Source of the DNA: Puccinia triticina
Lineage: Eukaryota > Basidiomycota > Pucciniomycetes > Pucciniales > Pucciniaceae
Direction of reading: 5' to 3'
Assembly: GCF_026914185.1 (NCBI RefSeq)
Contig: NC_070575.1
Location: 1,426,001 to 1,490,000, forward strand
Length of the DNA: 64,000 nucleotides
The notes beneath the pieces are model-generated. The model was not told where the DNA came from. It did no database searches and was given only the letters and a program-made list of their open reading frames with translations. Numbering within the stretch: position 1 is the stretch's first letter; every line of letters begins with the position of its first letter. The position numbers were made by a program, and so were the translations under genes. Below are positions 32,974 through 44,830 of this stretch, piece by piece.

Positions 32974-34330
32974 ATGGCCAGCGGAACGACGGCCTCGATC
33001 AGAAACAACCATCTCATCCAGCTCACCACCAACACCAACACCAACACCAACGGCAACACTCACTCTCGCTCGGCATCCTTCGAACAGAGAAAACTGCCCA
33101 GCGACAGCCACCCACTCGACTCCAAACAGCCGATCAACCCAGACAACCACCACACCCACACCCACAACCACCACAGACGGAACTCATCGATCACCTCCGC
33201 CGGATCATCCATCGCCCCTCGCACCGCCTCATCAACCTCTCTCGTCCAGCTGTCCAGCGCACCCACGCCCGACGGCCTGTCGACACTCAAGACCCTTGCC
33301 GAAGATGGCGACTCCCAGGACCCAAGCACGCTCTGTGCACTGACCACGATCGCCAACAAGCTGCCCTACCTGGCCGAATCCCAGCAGGAGCCCATCCGCC
33401 GCACGCTCGAGCTCATCAACCTGAGCACCAACACCCCCGCCGCCGCCGCCGTCCAGCCCAGCCCACTCCTCCTCGCACACTCCTGGACCCTCTTCTTCTC
33501 CGACACCTCCGGCTCCAAGTCCTCCGTCCGGGGCCACCACCACTCCCACTCCCAACGGGACCACACCTCGCTCCTCAAGGCGGCCGAGTACCAGTCCGGG
33601 ATGGCCCAGGTCTTCACCGGGATCGGCGACGTCGAGAGCCTCTGCGCCTGTCTGGCCGGCTTCAAACACACCATCGCCGAGGGCATCCGCAAAGGTAACC
33701 TCATCGGCCCCCCGCCTACGCCCCATCAAGCCGGCGCTTCCTCCCCTAGCTTCCGCAGAAGCTTCGCCGCCGCTGAGCTCCCCGGATCTGCTGAGCCTGC
33801 TGGCCCGCTCGAAGACTCCGTCGTCGTGCCCGGCAACGGATTGGGATTGATCGCCATGAAGCCGGGCCACAACCTCCACTTCTTCCGAGTCGGGGTGAAT
33901 CCAGTCTGGGAAGACCCGTGGAACGCCAAAGTGAGAGATCTCTGAGAACTCAAACAGGAGACTGGGTTAACGAACTGTGTGTGTTTTATAGGGAGGTCGA
34001 CTGACGATCCAGCCTCCACTATCGGCCCTGGACCCGACATTCGAGTCGATCGTGCTACTTATTGCCGGTGGAGTGCTAGAGACCGATGCGAACCGGAAGC
34101 TGAGCGGGAACCAAGGCCAGCTGGACAGCAGCAAACTCAAGCAAGGCGGCCGGGTCGTCGGCGTCGTCGGCTCCCGGCGACGGAACGGCGACCGCATCGA
34201 GATCTGGCTCGCCGGTCCCTCCATCGGCTCCCCTCCCACTGAGGAGTGGATCCGCAATATCCAGAACGTCCTCGCTACTGAAATCGGCTCGCCTGATATC
34301 CGATCCGCTAGGTACAAGAAACATCTCTAG
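32974..34330 (+). CDS. eIF4E-like cap-binding-fold protein, atypical
   Basis: Exons 32974-33930 and 33992-34330 (intron 61 nt, phase 0) give 431 residues from the first ATG. The C-terminal half follows the eIF4E fold: HSWTLFFSD (Trp 171), AEYQSG, DVESLCACLAGF, then after an insertion of about 60 residues HFFRVGVNPVWEDPWN (Trp 312, Glu 313), GGRLTIQ after the intron, and GDRIEIWLAG. Trp 312 with the adjacent Glu corresponds to the main cap-binding pair of eIF4E. The usual Trp at the other cap-stacking position appears as Tyr 206, as in class II (4EHP) proteins. The 'FW' that normally contacts eIF4G is LC here. The N-terminal 160 residues are Ser/Thr/His/Asn-rich and unstructured. It is probably a regulatory, translation-repressing cap-binding protein rather than the main initiation factor (inference). 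Codon use is GC-rich and intact. Confidence 0.78.
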
Positions 34331-35759
34331 GATTCCCTCTCTCCCTCCCTCCCTAGCAGTACACAGATTCACCACCAAAAAATCAACTAACCTCTCCCTC
34401 AAAAAACAAACACACACTGTTTTGTCTTGACTGTTTCTCCTATTTATTGCTTTTTCGTGTTTGTCTTACTATATATACACATCATCTTTGTCATTTGCCA
34501 ATACTTGCGCTTCGATTTGATTTTATTTTACGCCGAAGTGTTGAAGATTCCTGGTTGTTTTTTCTGCATCTGGTACAAGTCCATACGATACACACACACA
34601 CACACACAAGCATTACCACGAGAAAGATAGATTAGAAAGACAGGTTATAATTGGTTGAATGTTCCTTAGTCTCATATCAATACATAGACATACACACTCA
34701 TACACTCATACAAATACAAAAAAAAAAACAGTCTGATACTTCCACAATTCCTTTGGTTTTCTTTCCAACAACTTTTCAACAATTGCTTGATTTCTATACA
34801 TACTCATATCCATCTATTCTCACAGACCATTTGGAAACCAATACATACAGTCTACGCCCATCCTCTTTTTCAGCCACATTTGTCGCTGCCAAACAAGAAG
34901 GATTTAATCAGGTGTTATGGTAGACCCTGTTTCTTGTGATAAATGTGAAGTCAATCAAAATCCCATTTTGGTGGATGCTACAAAACACAGATGACACAAC
35001 AAAAGGAATCTCCTCAAGATAATCAAGTTCAGATTTTGCTTTATTGCATTTGCTAGACCCAATGAATCTGTAAAATGTTATGGTAGGTTGCAACCCAAAA
35101 TTTGTTTACTGTTTTTTTTTTTCATTTTTTCAGTTTGTTTGAGTTGGATTGGATATGGCTGGACACATGATCATACTGAGAAATACTGCATTCATGCTAT
35201 GAGTATGTGGTAGAATGGAACAATCAAACACAACATTCTTCCACAAAGAGCATGCACATGCACTGCAAAATTCATAATCCCTGGAATAAAACAACATCAA
35301 GAAAACCAAATCTACTGATCCAGAAGGAAATTTGGACAAGAAAACCACATGGCAAGAAACATTGAACACTAAGTTTTTAATCACATGTTTATTCAAATTT
35401 GGCAACTTTTTCAAACTGTTCAGATTTGTAGTGTTATAGTTGGCCATGTGAAACAGGCTGATGCGTATATAACGTGCTTTTTAACGACTGATGAGATGGG
35501 CTTGTGTCTCTTTTTTTTACTGCTTTGTTCTTAGGAGGCTCCCGAAATGGGAGAGGGGGATATCACATGTAACGATAATAATTTGAAAGAGTTTCGGTGT
35601 GTGAAAAAAAAAATCGAATTGGAGCACTGCTTCTTTGCACAAAAAAACGAAGAAGAAGATTCGATCGAGAAAAGGAGGATTTGGTTGGACGACATCAAGT
35701 TATTATTTCGGGAGTGAAAATCAGATTTGCTGGTTGATCGAGGATGGTCGAGGTTTAGT
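34331..35759. other. Intergenic with (CA)n microsatellite
   Basis: A (CA)n run lies at about 34590-34608, with T-rich and A-rich tracts on both sides. It presumably contains the 3' ends of both flanking convergent genes. No other gene seen. Confidence 0.5.
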
Positions 35760-38349
35760 TCAGTCTGCTGGGGTGTACAGGAGCACCAGGCGGCTATGAA
35801 ATTCGACGAGCCACTGGTTCAGCTGCTCGTCACTTGCCAGCTCCTTCCAACCTTTCCCATCTCGTGTTTCATCTTTGACGTGTAACTTGCCAACTTTCTG
35901 CTCTGCTGAAGACCCGGAGGCGGCGGCGGCCCAGACCCTTTCGACGACTTTTTCGAGCAGTTGTGCGCGCGACATGCCGTGGCGTGCTTTGATTGCGATC
36001 ACATCAGAGTTGTTTTCTTGGTAGACTTTGATCCGGTAGAATGGTACTGGAGGAGATCCATCGTTTATGCTTGGGAAGTGGCTGGTGGCGAGCGGTGTGG
36101 ACATGCTATCCATGAATGAGCCGGTTGAAGACGAGGAAAAGTTGGATGTATGCGTTTTGCCATGCGGCTTGGGTGTAAGCGAAGAAGGAGTGAGAGGAAG
36201 CAGAGCTTGATTGGGCTCAGGTGTCCCTACGCCGTTTTTGTGGGCTGAACTAGAGAGCCGTAACTTTTGACGAGATAATCTTTTGGGTGAGGTGGTGGTG
36301 AGATTGAGGGGCTGATGTGATAGATTCTCAGCTTCAGACTCATTTGTGTGACGACTGCCGGCGGAGGCATGATTTGGTGATTTGAGGTGTTGGACTTCGT
36401 CGGACAAAGGTCTATCTTCTGATCCAAGGCTCGAGGTCATCTCCTCCAGTAGCTCGACATCCCCCTCCCTCGGGCCTAAAAATTCATAAAAGATTTCGCT
36501 ATCTCGGATGTAGGAAGGAAGTTTACTAAGCTCCTGAAGGTAGTGGCTGAGTGTGTTGACTCTTTCGGCACAAAGTAGATCGTCGACGGTTTCCTTGGGC
36601 TCCGGCAGCCTCGGGAATATGCTTGGTCGGTCATAGTTCTCTCGACCAGCTTCTTCAGGAAATAGGTCCAGCAGTTCTGCATGAAAATCAAAAAAGTCTT
36701 CATACAGACGATATAGTACCAAAGTAGTTGTCTCTTCTCCAGACGAAGTCGTGGTCGATGAACAGTTGAAATGCGAGCGCAGATGGAACCAGTACTCGTT
36801 ATTTTCCCTGTGAAACGATTCGACAGTTGCGTGCGTGAAGAGTCCATACCGCTCCCGAAGATCTTCCACCGTTGCATAACCGTCTTCGCCACTGGCCGAA
36901 CTAGTTTGCCCACGCTGGACGGCTTCGTCTTTCATCTCGTGGTCCATGCTATGATCGTGGCTTGTGTGGTTCAAGCTGTGGTCATGGCTTGCGTGGTTCA
37001 TGCTGTTATCATGGCTTGAAACTCTTCTCGACATTTGCGCCGACTGTGGTGATCGGATGGGCTCAGAGCATGTGGTACTGTTTTCGATCGACTGGGACGA
37101 TGGGACCGGAATGTCGACCAGTTGAGATGCATTCAACCTTGTGTGTTGTTTTGCAGCCTGTGAAGTCCCTGTTCGTGGGGGGCGGGGGATTTGCTCGTCG
37201 ACCTCCGCAGGTTTTGACCTCAACTGCTGGTGAGATTTAGTCATCTCACGTCGAAGGGTGGGCGAGATATTTTGAGAGAGTGTGGAGGTTGCTGTAGGAT
37301 TTTCAAAGCGTCCAAGTGGAATGCTATTGCCTTTATACGCTGCAGTGGCTCTTATCCATTCATCGACACCTGGCAGAACGTCATTCTCTATCAATCTTTT
37401 GACCGCATCCGCTCTCAAGCCCTTCCCAGTGGCCAAGTCTTTAACCTCGACGTAAGTAACTGGAATTAGGCCAGCTAATTGAGAAGAAATTCTGTTATTA
37501 GTTAGGCAACAGATACGTTCATGGAATTGCCTGAACACTCACGTCCTCCAAGCCTGCCAATCGGCTTAGCTACAAACCAGTCGTGATGGCTGTGTGCAAT
37601 CAAAACAATGGCTTCTCCTTTCTTTGCCAAGAGCTCATCGTTCCGTTCTGGATGGAAATCGTAACGCACCTGCAATAGAGGGATCTGTTAGAAACTCCAT
37701 ACTTAGAATGGACAATATGGTGGTTATGTTTTTCATCATTTTATCAACTTACAACGCCATACAAAGGCTGACGTGGTGCCGCGGTTTTGTTGGGAGATGA
37801 ATTTCTTGCGCGTTGTGGAGATGGAAAAGCGGGATGCGATTGATGTGGGCCTTTGGTGGGTTTTTGGGCTCGTGGAACAGAGTTTGAAGGGACGGCTGAT
37901 GCGGCATTCTTGTCTTTGAGATTCAATGGCTTGACCGACTTTGGAGGAGGAGGACTCGGCTGATAACCTCCAGACGAGAATATTTGAAAAATATCAATTG
38001 GTACCAATCCGCGAGCTCCAGTGAGGGACTCGGTGGCTTCGAACCAGCCAGATCCCTGAGGTGACCATGCTTCGCCTACGACTTGCAGGAAGTCGCCGGT
38101 TCTAACTGAGAGCTCCGATGTCGTTTGTGCAGTGTATGGTTTGAGGGCACGGATGATTATTTCGGGAGGTTTCGAAGTTTTTACTTCTGGCGGCGGATAC
38201 GCTTTTGCCACCTTTCCGGGCACTCGACTTTCATGCTGCTTTTGTGAATACGGCTGAGCAGACGCAGACGAAGCGGAGGAGGTGGACGAGAAAGATGGCG
38301 AACAGTCTCGGGGCTTGTTAGGGACCGAAACTTTTCTGAATGCTTTCAT
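35760..38349 (-). CDS. BEM1-like: Bem1-like polarity scaffold (SH3-SH3-PX-PB1)
   Basis: Exons on the minus strand are 38349-37753, 37669-37543 and 37474-35760, with introns of 83 and 68 nt, giving 812 residues from ATG. Domains in order: SH3-1 at about 64-124 (ALKPY..ELSVRTGDFL..GWFEA..GLVPIDI), SH3-2 at about 198-258 (VRYDFHPERNDELLAKKGE..DWFVAKPIGRLGG, completed after intron 2 by PGLIPVTYVEV), PX at about 452-576 with RLYEDF and FPRLPEP, and PB1 at about 720-810. This is the full Bem1 architecture: a plasma-membrane scaffold that links Cdc42, its exchange factor and p21-activated kinase during polarised growth, with PX binding phosphoinositides and PB1 binding Cdc24. A His-rich repeat (SHDHS-type) lies at about 395-423. 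The gene has a paralogue at 62838 onward with identical exon 2 length. Confidence 0.9.
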
Positions 38350-40510
38350 CGCTGTTGAGCTACGCAGGTGTCAAAGAGAATGGTGACCGATCTTGATGGA
38401 GGTGAAGACTGGATTGAACACCTTGTTGGTAGATACGAGTTTCAGAGCGAATCAGACGAGTGGTTGCAATCGATGTGTTGATCGAAATTTGGCAGGATAG
38501 ATGAAGTCCTTGATCATGCTACAAGAGAATGTTTCAGTGTGGCGATCTTTGAGAGGAAAATGTGCAGTCCGGCAACGGATGAAAGGAAACAAGTGGGGCT
38601 ACAAGAATTAGGGTGTCAAGGGAGATCTTCTAGAAGCTGGAAAATGAGATACAATTGGTCAATACGCTGCAGTGTCAAGCTGACCGAAAGCAAACGGAAT
38701 GGAGTGGTAAGCGAAATGAAGCTGATCAACTCTGGAGTGGCGCAACTGGATTTCTTGGATTGGTGTTGCTCTGTTCAGGCTAGGGTACAGCCGTCCCTTG
38801 ACAACCACCATTGCACGGGACAACCCCCAGTGTTACATAGAGCGGAGGGTTCAGGGTTATCCCCCAGACGGCCGGTTAAAAGATGCATGAACTTTGGGAG
38901 GATCACTTAAAGCGAGACTCAGCGCTGCGTTCAGGATTTGCCCCATAGTAGCTGCATGCATGGATCAGAATATGTTGGCTGAATGTTGCTGCTTTGCCAG
39001 CACGAGAAGTTGAAGTTGTGCCGATTGTCACATTTCAACCTCCAATGAGACTGGAATTCAAACGAGCATTCCGTTGTTCTCCAGGCCGGGTTGGATACTG
39101 TCGCCTTATCCATGGACTCTTCTTCGGAAGTCTTTTATGCGTGAAGTGTAAGAGGGGGCGTTACTCTTAAACCCCTAACGCCCGCTGGGAATAGACTTAA
39201 CTTGTATGAAGGCTTGTTGCGGATCAACATGACTTCAGGGGAGGTGGGCACATATATTTAATGTAGCAAAAGTCTTCTTCGAGAAAGCTTGCCAGACCCC
39301 AGCAGAAGTCATGCCACGGAAATAAAAATGGATTGATGGAATGACCGAGCTGGTGAAACGAAAAAGATGTGGGGGTATGAACGAATCTCACCTTCCTTTT
39401 TTACCCTTTTTTCGTATTCTTCAGTTAAGCGCTGTTACATGCAAATGGTTGCCTGGGCACGGGTGGTGAGTCGGTGGGGGCGATGAGGTTAGATAATGAG
39501 TGTTGCTAAAAATGTCCTAACGAACAAGATTTCAAGAGAGGACGACTCGGCCCGAAATTCCACACGCTCAACGTTGATATTTTTTATCTGTTGGCAAGGA
39601 ACCCAGACGGAAGTGATTAGTCGACGCCCAGGTTTTTGTCCTGACAAGAATTATCGGGAATCCATGCGGCGGCGTCCTTAAATGCCCGATGTTATCGTCA
39701 CAAGGAATGGCAACCAGGTCGTCAGACAAACCCACCCCACCATAATTTTGATTTGGTTTCAGATTCCTGCTAGATACGTAAACCGCTGAATATTTAGGTG
39801 CTTTATACCCTCCGATCTCTTCGCTCAAGCGCAAGGGCAGTCGTTTCACTGAAGTCTTGATTGCTTGAAAGTAAGGTCATATCCCCTGTGACTGTTTTCC
39901 TCTGACAGCAATCACAGCCTTGCTTGTTTCAGCCGTCGAATTACACATAGTGCCCCTTGACGACTAGCAAATCCACACGGAGGAAACGCTTCTCCATCGC
40001 AACATCCGTCGTGGACGGAAATATCCAGATACATAACTGCATTTACATCGATAGGCCCCGTTTGAGCGTGATAAATAGTGTAATACCAAAAACACACTAC
40101 ATTTAATATAGCTTGCCCCGTTTGGTCGCCCCGCGTGTTGCCGACCCCCCGGGGTTCAAACAGCTTGGTGGAGACGGGCCTCGGGACGCACACCATGGGA
40201 CCAGTATTTGAGAATTGGGCCTATCGCGAATGCTCTTTTGGAAAACTACCCCGGCTGCCGGGACAGCTTCAACGTGCCCTGAGGACACTACAGGCCACCA
40301 TTGGTCCCAAGGTTGTCCTCACAAGCATCCTGAGGACCCATCTGCACCAAGGGCATCCCAAGGATGCATTGTCCAGCTCCAAAAACCCCATCATCAGGAT
40401 ACATTTTGGGAAGCTGTCCTGAGGATGATTTTGAACACCAACCCTTGGGATACTCTTCACCAAGGTTTCCCAAGGATTGCTTCCAGAAAATTGTGAAGCT
40501 GGTCGGATTA
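38350..40510. other. Intergenic upstream of Bem1-like gene
   Basis: No gene seen. Between 40268 and 40490 short words CCTGAGGA and TCCCAAGG recur in direct and inverted orientation (for example 40278, 40329, 40418 and 40304, 40357, 40466), suggesting old repeat debris. Confidence 0.4.
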
Positions 40511-40959
40511 GGGGGGGGGTTCATGTTAGCCTGATTTCACCTGCTTTTCACGGATGGTTTGAAATCTCATGCATGCTTCCTGCATAAACTTAAAAAAAAC
40601 TAAATAAGCATTCCCTTCAGCAAGGCCTTTACAGGTGAGGTCTTGCTGAGAACTCTATTTATTTTCCAGAATATCCTTGAATTGACCTGCATGAGCAGCC
40701 ATTGACTTTTTTTAGCAGGGTTTGTAGACTGATTAGGGGGGTTCACGTAAGGCTGATTTCAAAAATCAGCAACCAAAACCAGCAGATGCAGCTTTTGAAA
40801 ATTGTGAGAAAGCAAAAAGGTCTGTCTGGGCAGCTCCCCTTTGGAAGCAATCTGCCATGCATAATCCTTACTCATAGGTGCATGAGCAGACAAAATCAGC
40901 ATTGCTTTTTTTGCAACGTGAACCCCCCTATTTCAAAGTCAGGCTAGTGTGAACACCCC
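40511..40959. mobile_element. TA-flanked MITE, interrupted by a second MITE
   Basis: The left end GGGTTCATGTTAGCCTGATT (after a G run) and the right end ..AGGCTAGTGTGAACACCCC are inverted copies, and TA flanks both (40509-40510 and 40960-40961), as in Tc1/mariner-type MITEs. Another element with related ends is inserted at 40736-40928. Confidence 0.6.
40736..40928. mobile_element. Inner TA-flanked MITE
   Basis: GGGGGGTTCACGT at the left and ACGTGAACCCCCC at the right bound 193 bp with TA on both sides (40734-40735 and 40929-40930). The ends resemble those of the outer element and of the MITE at 61539-61659. Confidence 0.7.
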
Positions 40960-41234
40960 TATTGTGTATGAATTAACATGCAAACTCCACATGAATTTCA
41001 GTAGGCGGGTTGGTAAGCTTGCATGCTGCACATCTTGCTGCAACACAGCATCTACCACAAACCATCACATTCAGGTTTGCTCACTACACTCTGTGCTACC
41101 GCAAGTGATTGCCTGCAGCCAGGTGTAGGTTTGTTGCGAATGTGGTTGGGGAGGGGGGGGGGGGGTATCAGAGGGCAATTGATTGCCAAGAAAGGTGATG
41201 GGGGTTGTGGGTTCAACACTTGCTGGGTCTGGTC

Positions 41235-41440
41235 TTTGTTGGATTTCTATCTTCTCTTGTCTTCCTTCTGCACTCATTTTACCCAGATTCACCAATCTTG
41301 TTTATCACCCTTATGCTTGTCCTGCATGATTTTCTTTTATCCTTGGTCATGCTTCTTTTCTTACTAATCCTGTGACATCAATCCCAGCTTAGACTAGACG
41401 GATAGCTTTCCCAGTTACTTCTCTCCATGTGTGTGCATGC
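41235..41440 (+). repeat. Dispersed repeat, copy of 1610-1840
   Basis: About 200 bp closely match the reverse complement of 1610-1840 (see that entry). No coding potential. The surrounding 40960-42120 shows no other recognised feature. Confidence 0.7.
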
Positions 41441-42129
41441 TCTGTCCGTGATAGATACTTATATTTTGTGACATCTTCCTGAGATTCTAGTGTTTTCTGT
41501 TCATATTAATTTTTCTTCACACCCACATGTCAGCCCTGTGTATCTAGTCTAATTAAGAATAGCCTATCCCAGATCAATATCATCATTGGTTCTTTCCTCT
41601 TCTTCTCTGCACCATCCTCTGAGAAACATCCGGTGAGCACCTCAACCTCTTTGCCCTCTTCTTGAGCCTCTGGTATTCTCTCTCAGTTTCCATCTGAGTT
41701 TGTGTGTCCAATAGTCCAAATTCCAACAGTCTTGTTTTTGGCGGTCTTGGTGGGAAGAAATGCATCCTGAGGATGGCTTTTGAGCATCATGAATATAACC
41801 AGAGGAAATATTTTGAAAGATTTCCCAGGTCTAGTTTGACTATGCACCATGAGGATCTTGGTAATGCTTCTTGCCCTGCCACAGGAGATTTGTCCAAATA
41901 ACCTCCCAACATGCATCCCCAAGACACCCAATTAAGCCTGTGGTGTAATAGAGTTCACAGGCGGCTTTTCCACCCACTGGGTATTTGATATGGTATTGTC
42001 CCACTGCTTGGTATTGGTTCATTCGTTCCCATTGCATCTGGAGACCTCACAGCTGTGGATATACCCCCAAAAAGTCCAACTTTTTGCAAGGAAATCTAGC
42101 TTTTTGGGCTCTAGATCACCTCTGGGAGG

Positions 42130-42345
42130 CCCATGGATCTCAACAGGAAGTGGATGAATTCCTGTTGGCATTTAGAGAGCTCTAGATGCCCCTCTAACTC
42201 CTAAACTAATACACATAACAAAACAACAAACAGCACACATGATAGCAATGAACTACAGGCTTATGAAAAATTCTTCCTTTTTCCTGAAAATTAGGAGTTT
42301 GATTTTGTACATTGAGATCTGGGAGGCTCCCAGACTTGTGCGAAG
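42130..42345. repeat. Degenerate copy of the 32053-32257 MITE, inverted
   Basis: CTCAACAGGAAGT..CCTGTTGGCATTTAGAGAGCTCT on the left and GAGATCTGGGAGGCTCCCAGA on the right recur in inverse order in 32053-32257 (which has GGGAGCCTCCCAGATCTCAA and AGAGCTCTCTAAATGCCAAC). The outer TIR is eroded. Confidence 0.55.
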
Positions 42346-42459
42346 TCATCCAGTCATCCACTATGTAACCGTTAAAAACCAGGATAATTTTTCAAGGGTC
42401 TTGGAAAAACAACTCTCAACTTTTGGGAAAACGACTCCCATACGTCCAATGTCTTACTG

Positions 42460-42740
42460 TTTTGGGTCGGGTCGGTTTCTGACCCGACAGGTCTTGGGTC
42501 GACCCGACCTATTAGGCGCCAAAAACCCCCAAATTTACTATTGGAGGCGTTGTAGTCGGGTCACAGGCCGACCCGATTAGAAAATAGGCTGCCCAAACCC
42601 AACCCAAAAATCTAGCGGGTCTGTGGCGGGTTGGGTTGAAAACCAGTTTTTGAGACAAAAGCCGACCCGAACCCGGCCCCAGACCTGACACGGGCCAGGT
42701 ACCCGCCGGGTCGACCCAGCCCACTTTCATCCCTAGGCTG
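42460..42740 (-). repeat. GGGTTGG/GGGTCGACCC-rich dispersed repeat
   Basis: In reverse complement this matches 3955-4090: GCCTATTT..TAAT.GGGTC.GCCTG and GGGGG.TTTTGGC.CCTAA.AGGT recur in order. The similarity covers the unique part as well as the simple GGGTTGG words, so it is a true repeat family and not only low complexity. Confidence 0.6.
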
Positions 42741-43399
42741 AGACTCCCATTTCCTTGTGTATTCATTCAAAATTAGTTGCTCAAAAAATACAAAAAAAAA
42801 AAAAATGAGAATGGAGCTGAGCTTCTTGGCTACACAATACATATTTCATGAAGAAGTTTGGATGATTTTTGGAAAAGATACAGCCAGGCAAAAAAGTTGT
42901 GTTTGTGCGTACCTGTCACGCCAAAAAACGGGGATGTTGAATTTTACATGCTATGTTTTACATTGTATCAACCATGTAAAATGCATAGCATGTAAAATTC
43001 AATAATTGGTGCAATTTCATGAATTTTACATTTGGTTACACAAATATCACAGCATGTAAAACAACCCAATGTAAAAGCCACTGTGTAAAATCACACTGGT
43101 ACTTTCCACCCTGCAATTTTACAGTCTATTTTTTACATCCTACGTACCATGCAAAAATCATGCAATGTAAAACTGCAGACACACCCAAAACTCTTGAGAT
43201 TTACACAATTCTGTACATCAATGTAAAATCAATATTATGCAAAAATATCACTTCCGCCACCCAATAATCAATTTTACATGCGGTGTAAAAAATAAGCAAA
43301 ATTATGCAAATTAAATTTTCAAAACAACTTACAAGAAAACAAGTGTATGATGCACTGTGATGCAGCACAACAACAGAACTAAAATTTGAAAATACTATA

Positions 43400-43725
43400 A
43401 AAACAATGTCCGGACGGTGGTGCCGACACAGCTCCCAGATCACCAACACTGTCCTTTGGACCTCTGTCTCCACCAAGACCTCTGTCGCGGCCAGTCGGAT
43501 GGAAATTCCCCCCATGTCCAGGACGTCGGCCCCTGCAGACACCGTGCTCTAGCGAGTTCCGCACCGCATCCCCTAACGTCAAGGAGATCCCTCCATCCAA
43601 GAACGAGTCTGAGGTGCAGTTCACAATGGACATCAGATGAGTCCGGCTGCTCAGATACAAGGGCCGACAACAGCCCGCCGTTATGATCAAATGTGTCTTC
43701 CTAACACCGCTGCCCATCTCTGTAA
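43400..43725 (-). pseudogene. Dihydropteroate synthase fragment A (N-terminal part)
   Basis: Two minus-strand frames, shifted relative to each other near 43540, together show the start of a DHPS domain: SIVNCTSDSFLDGG (family signature [I/V]-N-x-T-x-DSF-x-DGG), then SAGADVLDMGGISIRLAATE and VQRTVLVIWELCRHHRPD. DHPS joins p-aminobenzoate to the pterin in folate synthesis and in fungi is part of a trifunctional FOL1-type protein. The frameshift and lack of flanking domains make this a broken captured fragment. Confidence 0.75.
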
Positions 43726-43989
43726 ATGTGCTAAAAATTTTGGCCTCTGCGTCACTGAATGGTTCATCTTCCTGGCCACACTGAAAACAACAAAACAATT
43801 TTACAGCCTGATTCAAAGTCATCAGTTAGATGAGAAAGAAAAATGGTGATGATGGTGGTGAAGATGGTGATGGAAAGAAGGAATCTACATGACATAATTT
43901 CAAAGCGGTGCAAAAGTTGCATTTGGATTAACGTCTTGAAAAGCTTCACTGAATTTCTTTGGAAGACATTTTCACTTTTCCAAATTCAC

Positions 43990-44262
43990 TAGAGCGAGCC
44001 GATAAATGCTGGACAGGCAAGGTTTTCCGCGGATGTGCATCAGCACGTAGGGCACGTCCAAGCGGGCAACCGTTGGGAGCATGGCTTCGTCGGCTTCCAC
44101 GCCGGAGAAATCGTTAACAATTTTCGCGCCCGCTGCGACGGCTGCTTCGGCCGTTGCCGTGCGGAAAGTGTCGATGCTGATGTGGCAGTCCAGACGGTGG
44201 CGCCGACGCAGCTCCCGGATCACCGGCACCGTCCGTCGGATCTCTGTCTGCACGGGACTAGT
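43990..44262 (-). pseudogene. Dihydropteroate synthase fragment B (middle part)
   Basis: The frame encodes EIRRTVPVIRELRRRHRLD, then HISIDTFRTATAEAAVAAGA, KIVNDFSGVEADEAML and PYVLMHIRGKP, the second and third strands of the DHPS barrel with the conserved SIDT and IVND motifs. It repeats the RTV.VI.EL.RRH block of fragment A, so the element holds two overlapping, independently captured or duplicated pieces, in scrambled order. The GC-rich composition differs from the surrounding AT-rich sequence. Confidence 0.78.
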
Positions 44263-44659
44263 CGGACAGGTCGCCCTTGACCCTGGCAAGCAGCCAGTCG
44301 ATCCCCATGTCTTGCTTGCCTTGGACGGCGGGCGAAGAGCTCGGTCTGCGAAGCGGGCGTCCGTCGCGGACGGAAATGATTAAGGAGTCAAAGTCGAAGC
44401 GATCCTAGAACTTGAAGATGCCAAGGAGGAGCTTGCCCACTAGATGGTTCAGTGCGCCCGAGGCCGTGTGCGGAGTGGTGTTGAGTCAAGTGGTACTCCG
44501 GGGACAAAGGTGGTGTTGATGTTGAGCAGCTCAGTGGGCTCTGCTGCTGCTGTGGATTCCTTGGACTGAATTCTTGACGCGGATGAGGTGTGGATGGGCT
44601 CGGATGTAGTCGGGATGTTGGAGGTTAGTGAGGTGGTTGATGACTTCGAGTTAGGTGAT

Positions 44660-44830
44660 GAGGAGTCGGAGATGGGCCCCTGGCTTCCGGAGGGGTCGCA
44701 GGACCCTCGGGCCTTAGCCCACTGCTTGATAGCCATGCCGATGTGCGGTGAGAGGTGATGGTAGGCGCGAATGAGCGCCGAGTTACACCAACTGAGCCGG
44801 CGAACCTGGATGTGGTATTTGGAGCGCACT
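44660..44830 (-). pseudogene. Terminal nucleotidyltransferase (Cid1/Trf4-like) fragment
   Basis: The minus-strand frame contains NSALIRAYHHLSPHIGMAIKQW then AKARGSCDPSGSQGPISDSS. This resembles the segment after the catalytic domain of Cid1/Trf4-type poly(A)/poly(U) polymerases (residues N-x-x-L-x-x-Y-x-x-x-x-P-x-x-x-x-x-x-x-x-K-x-WAK followed by the substrate loop). Only this short part is present; the continuation is unrelated Ser/Thr-rich sequence. It is a captured gene fragment, with family assignment from motif recognition only. Confidence 0.55.

Noticed and set aside
32700..33698. 333-codon open frame overlapping the eIF4E-like gene
   Set aside because: It lies in another frame of a GC-rich exon, is Pro/His/Arg-rich and shows no domain, whereas the adopted frame has the eIF4E fold and a matching intron.
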